Source of the DNA: Candidatus Methylacidithermus pantelleriae
GTDB taxonomy: Bacteria; Verrucomicrobiota; Verrucomicrobiia; Methylacidiphilales; Methylacidiphilaceae
DNA: 64,000 bases
Direction: 5' to 3'
Assembly: GCF_905250085.1 (NCBI RefSeq)
Contig: NZ_CAJNOB010000071.1
Span: 1 to 64,000 of the forward strand
Shown here: positions 62,091-64,000 of the stretch, piece after piece
Layout: each line of letters opens with the position of its first letter
How positions within the stretch are numbered: position 1 is the stretch's first letter
Translations under genes and position numbers: made by a program
Notes under the pieces: model-generated
Databases searched by the model: none
Told to the model about the DNA's origin: nothing
Seen by the model: the letters and a program-made list of their open reading frames with translations, nothing else

Positions 62091-63637
62091 GCATTTTTCG
62101 GGCGCTTCTTGAAGCCGTGCCGGAAGAGATGGGGATCGTGCTCCGTCGCACAGGCTTTTCCCCAAATATTAAGGAACGACGAGACTACTCATGCGCCATC
62201 TTTGACCGCCACGCAAGGTTGGTGGCCCAAGGAGACCACATGCCGGTCCACTTGGGTTCCCTCCCGGCCGCGGTTTCCGAAATTGTGCGGCGGATGCCCA
62301 TCTTGGAACCTGGTGATGTGGCCATTGCTAATGATCCATTCGCGGGGGGAACCCATCTGCCGGATCTAACGATGGTAAGCGCGGTCTATGCACCCGACGA
62401 GGATACACCGGTCTTTTATGTTGCCAGCCGCGCCCATCATAGTGACGTGGGCGGGATGACGCCCGGTTCCATGGGGTTGTGTCGAGAAGTTTTTCAAGAA
62501 GGCCTCCGGATTCCCCCCGTGCTTCTTTGGAAAAAAGGGGTATTGCAGAACGACATTTGGCAACTGGTTCTTGCCAATGTTCGAACCCCATGGGAGAGGG
62601 AAGGGGATCTTTTAGCGCAACGAGCGGCCAATGAAGCCGGCGAAGGTCGGCTTCGCGTTCTCATGAAACGGTATGGTGTCAGCCAGCTTTCGGAAGCCAT
62701 GGAGGCCCTTTTAGACTACTCGGAACGTTTTCTACGCGTAGAACTTTCCCGAGTCCCTCCGGGGAGCTATGAGGCAGAAGATTATTTGGACGACGACGGA
62801 TTTTCCGAAGCACCGGTGAAAATCGCCGTTCGGATGGTGTTTTTTGGCGATCGAGCGGAGATTGATTTTTCTGGTTCTTCTCCCCAATGCCCAAGTGGCG
62901 TAAACGCGACTGAGGCCGTAACGATTTCGTGTGTTTTTTACGTAGTTCGCTCGTTATTTACGCCAGATGCGCCAGCCAATTCAGGTCTCTTGCGTCCGCT
63001 GACCCTTCACATTCCGCAAGGAACGGTGGTGGCAGCTACCTATCCTTGCGCCGTGGGGGCGGGGAATGTGGAGACTTCCCAGCGTATTGTCGACACCCTA
63101 TTGAAAGCCCTTTTCAAGGCGGTGCCGGATCGCGTTCCTGCAGCAAGCCAAGGCACAATGAATAACTTCGCCTTCGGGGGACGTGACCCGCGGTCGGGCC
63201 GACTTTTTGCCTACTATGAAACCATCGGTGGGGGAATGGGTGGAGGCCCCCTCGGACCAGGTGACAGTGCGGTTCACACCCACATGACCAATTCCCTCAA
63301 CACCCCCGTTGAAGCTGTGGAACACGAGTTTCCGGTCCGAATTCGGGCTTATCACGTGCGGAAGGGTTCGGGAGGGGCTGGACGCTTTCGAGGGGGGGAT
63401 GGTATCCATCGTGAAATCGAATTTCTCACCCACGCTTGGGTTTCGATTCTTTCCGACCGGCGTCGCTTCGCTCCGTATGGGCTGCAGGGAGGAGAGCCTG
63501 CCTCTTGTGGTCGTAACACGCTTCAAACTAAAGATGGGCAGGTGCAAGTCCTCCCTGGAAAAATCTCTTTTGAAGTGGGACCTCACAATCGTGTGAGTAT
63601 TGAAACGCCTGGAGGAGGGGGATGGGGTCTCCCCTAG
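62072..63637 (+). CDS. hyuB: Hydantoinase/oxoprolinase subunit B (HyuB-type)
   Basis: A 521-residue partner of HyuA. Diagnostic segments: LRRTGFSPNIKERRDYSCAIFD, GDHMPVHLGSLP, LEPGDVAIANDPFAGGTHLPDLT, VASRAHHSDVGGMTPGSMG, EIDFSGSSPQCPSGVNAT, GAGNVETSQRIVD and GRDPRSGRLFAYYETIGGGMGGGP in pieces, with ETPGGGGWG at the C-terminus. The start ATG 62072 lies inside hyuA with AGGAGA nine bases upstream; coupled translation is expected. No transporter or hydrolase partner is next to it. Confidence 0.94.
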   Translation: MDAVQLGIFRALLEAVPEEMGIVLRRTGFSPNIKERRDYSCAIFDRHARLVAQGDHMPVHLGSLPAAVSEIVRRMPILEPGDVAIANDPFAGGTHLPDLTMVSAVYAPDEDTPVFYVASRAHHSDVGGMTPGSMGLCREVFQEGLRIPPVLLWKKGVLQNDIWQLVLANVRTPWEREGDLLAQRAANEAGEGRLRVLMKRYGVSQLSEAMEALLDYSERFLRVELSRVPPGSYEAEDYLDDDGFSEAPVKIAVRMVFFGDRAEIDFSGSSPQCPSGVNATEAVTISCVFYVVRSLFTPDAPANSGLLRPLTLHIPQGTVVAATYPCAVGAGNVETSQRIVDTLLKALFKAVPDRVPAASQGTMNNFAFGGRDPRSGRLFAYYETIGGGMGGGPLGPGDSAVHTHMTNSLNTPVEAVEHEFPVRIRAYHVRKGSGGAGRFRGGDGIHREIEFLTHAWVSILSDRRRFAPYGLQGGEPASCGRNTLQTKDGQVQVLPGKISFEVGPHNRVSIETPGGGGWGLP

Positions 63638-63812
63638 GGTTAGCGGTCGATAGGCCTGCCATCCATCTTTGGGAAAGACCGGCGATTTTGTCGACTGCTC
63701 CAGAGGGAGAGAGCGCAATTTTGAAAAAAAGCTAGCGACATCTCTGAACAACTTTTTTGCGAAGTACCCGCTTTCTTTTGGTTCTATGAGGGAAGGGTGG
63801 CGATGATAGGTC

Positions 63813-64000
63813 ATGTTTGTTCCTACCATGCGCCTTTGTCAGAAAGAAGGGGCGGTGGTGGAGTATCTTCCCTTGGTGGAACGCTATCGAGAGAATGGGG
63901 GATCAAGCAGCGATTGATCACTACCCTTGGGCGCAAGGATGTTTTGGCGGCTCATCTGGATCGGCTGGTGGAGTTGCTTGGGCGGGTAGAGTCGAGGCGA
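63813..64000 (+). pseudogene. IS1634-type transposase, start only, frameshifted
   Basis: The frame MFVPTMRLCQKEGAVVEYLPLVERYRENGG from 63813 and, after a change of phase in the G-run at 63897-63901, IKQRLITTLGRKDVLAAHLDRLVELLGRV form the N-terminal start of an IS1634/IS4-type DDE transposase. One added G would restore the frame. The catalytic part lies outside the window. Either a dead element or a base-calling slip in the homopolymer. Confidence 0.65.

Noticed and set aside
1-64000. CRISPR arrays
   Set aside because: No regularly spaced direct repeats were noticed; the repeats seen belong to IS607/TnpB remnants.

Overview
The window reads as chromosomal DNA of a Gram-negative bacterium with roughly balanced to slightly high GC, dense housekeeping clusters and stretches littered with dead transposons. 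Gene content (a PQQ biosynthesis gene pqqC, heptose-epimerase and UDP-xylose-synthase type sugar enzymes, an O-antigen type ABC exporter, a Gld-type ABC transporter, many decayed IS607/TnpB elements) would fit a Verrucomicrobiota bacterium, possibly a relative of the acidophilic methanotrophs. That assignment is inference: there is no rRNA here to confirm it.

Layout. 1-12 kb: murB, dcd, sixA and rlmN sit among wreckage: an IS481-type transposase pseudogene, at least two IS607-type recombinase remnants and three TnpB-type nuclease remnants. 11.7-16.9 kb: pqqC with a HAD phosphatase, a fused MsrB-MsrA protein with a probable signal peptide, an ECF sigma / anti-sigma pair and rpiB. 17.1-24.9 kb: a compact co-directional run lepA-lepB-UDP-xylose synthase-tsaD-kinase/ATPase-hydrolase. 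25-32 kb: another dead IS607/TnpB element, a FIST-domain sensor protein, then a minus-strand group rsmE, heptose epimerase-like gene and a ClpX-like ATPase. 32-40 kb: an unrecognised 355-residue protein overlapping deoC, then a surface polysaccharide block (ABC permease, ABC ATPase with carbohydrate-binding tail, MBOAT acyltransferase, AlgJ/AlgX-like protein).

40-49 kb is the most accessory-looking part: an IS607 N-terminal fragment, a TolC-family pseudogene, a methyltransferase, a tRNA-Ala, 1.6 kb with no recognisable gene, and then a two-gene operon. Its second gene encodes a single 1182-residue protein that joins an N-terminal P-loop ATPase, a RecB/Cas4-type PD-(D/E)XK nuclease with all its motifs, and a C-terminal FtsK/HerA-type translocase. 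The first gene encodes a small probable winged-helix protein. This is the best candidate for an undescribed DNA-processing or defence module.

49-64 kb: a complete GldA/GldF/GldG/DUF4340 transporter operon on the minus strand, a ParA ATPase, a secreted cyclase-family enzyme, a nearly intact but broken IS607 recombinase, a DUF3455 secreted protein, the hyuA-hyuB hydantoinase/oxoprolinase pair, and at the right edge the frameshifted start of an IS1634-type transposase.
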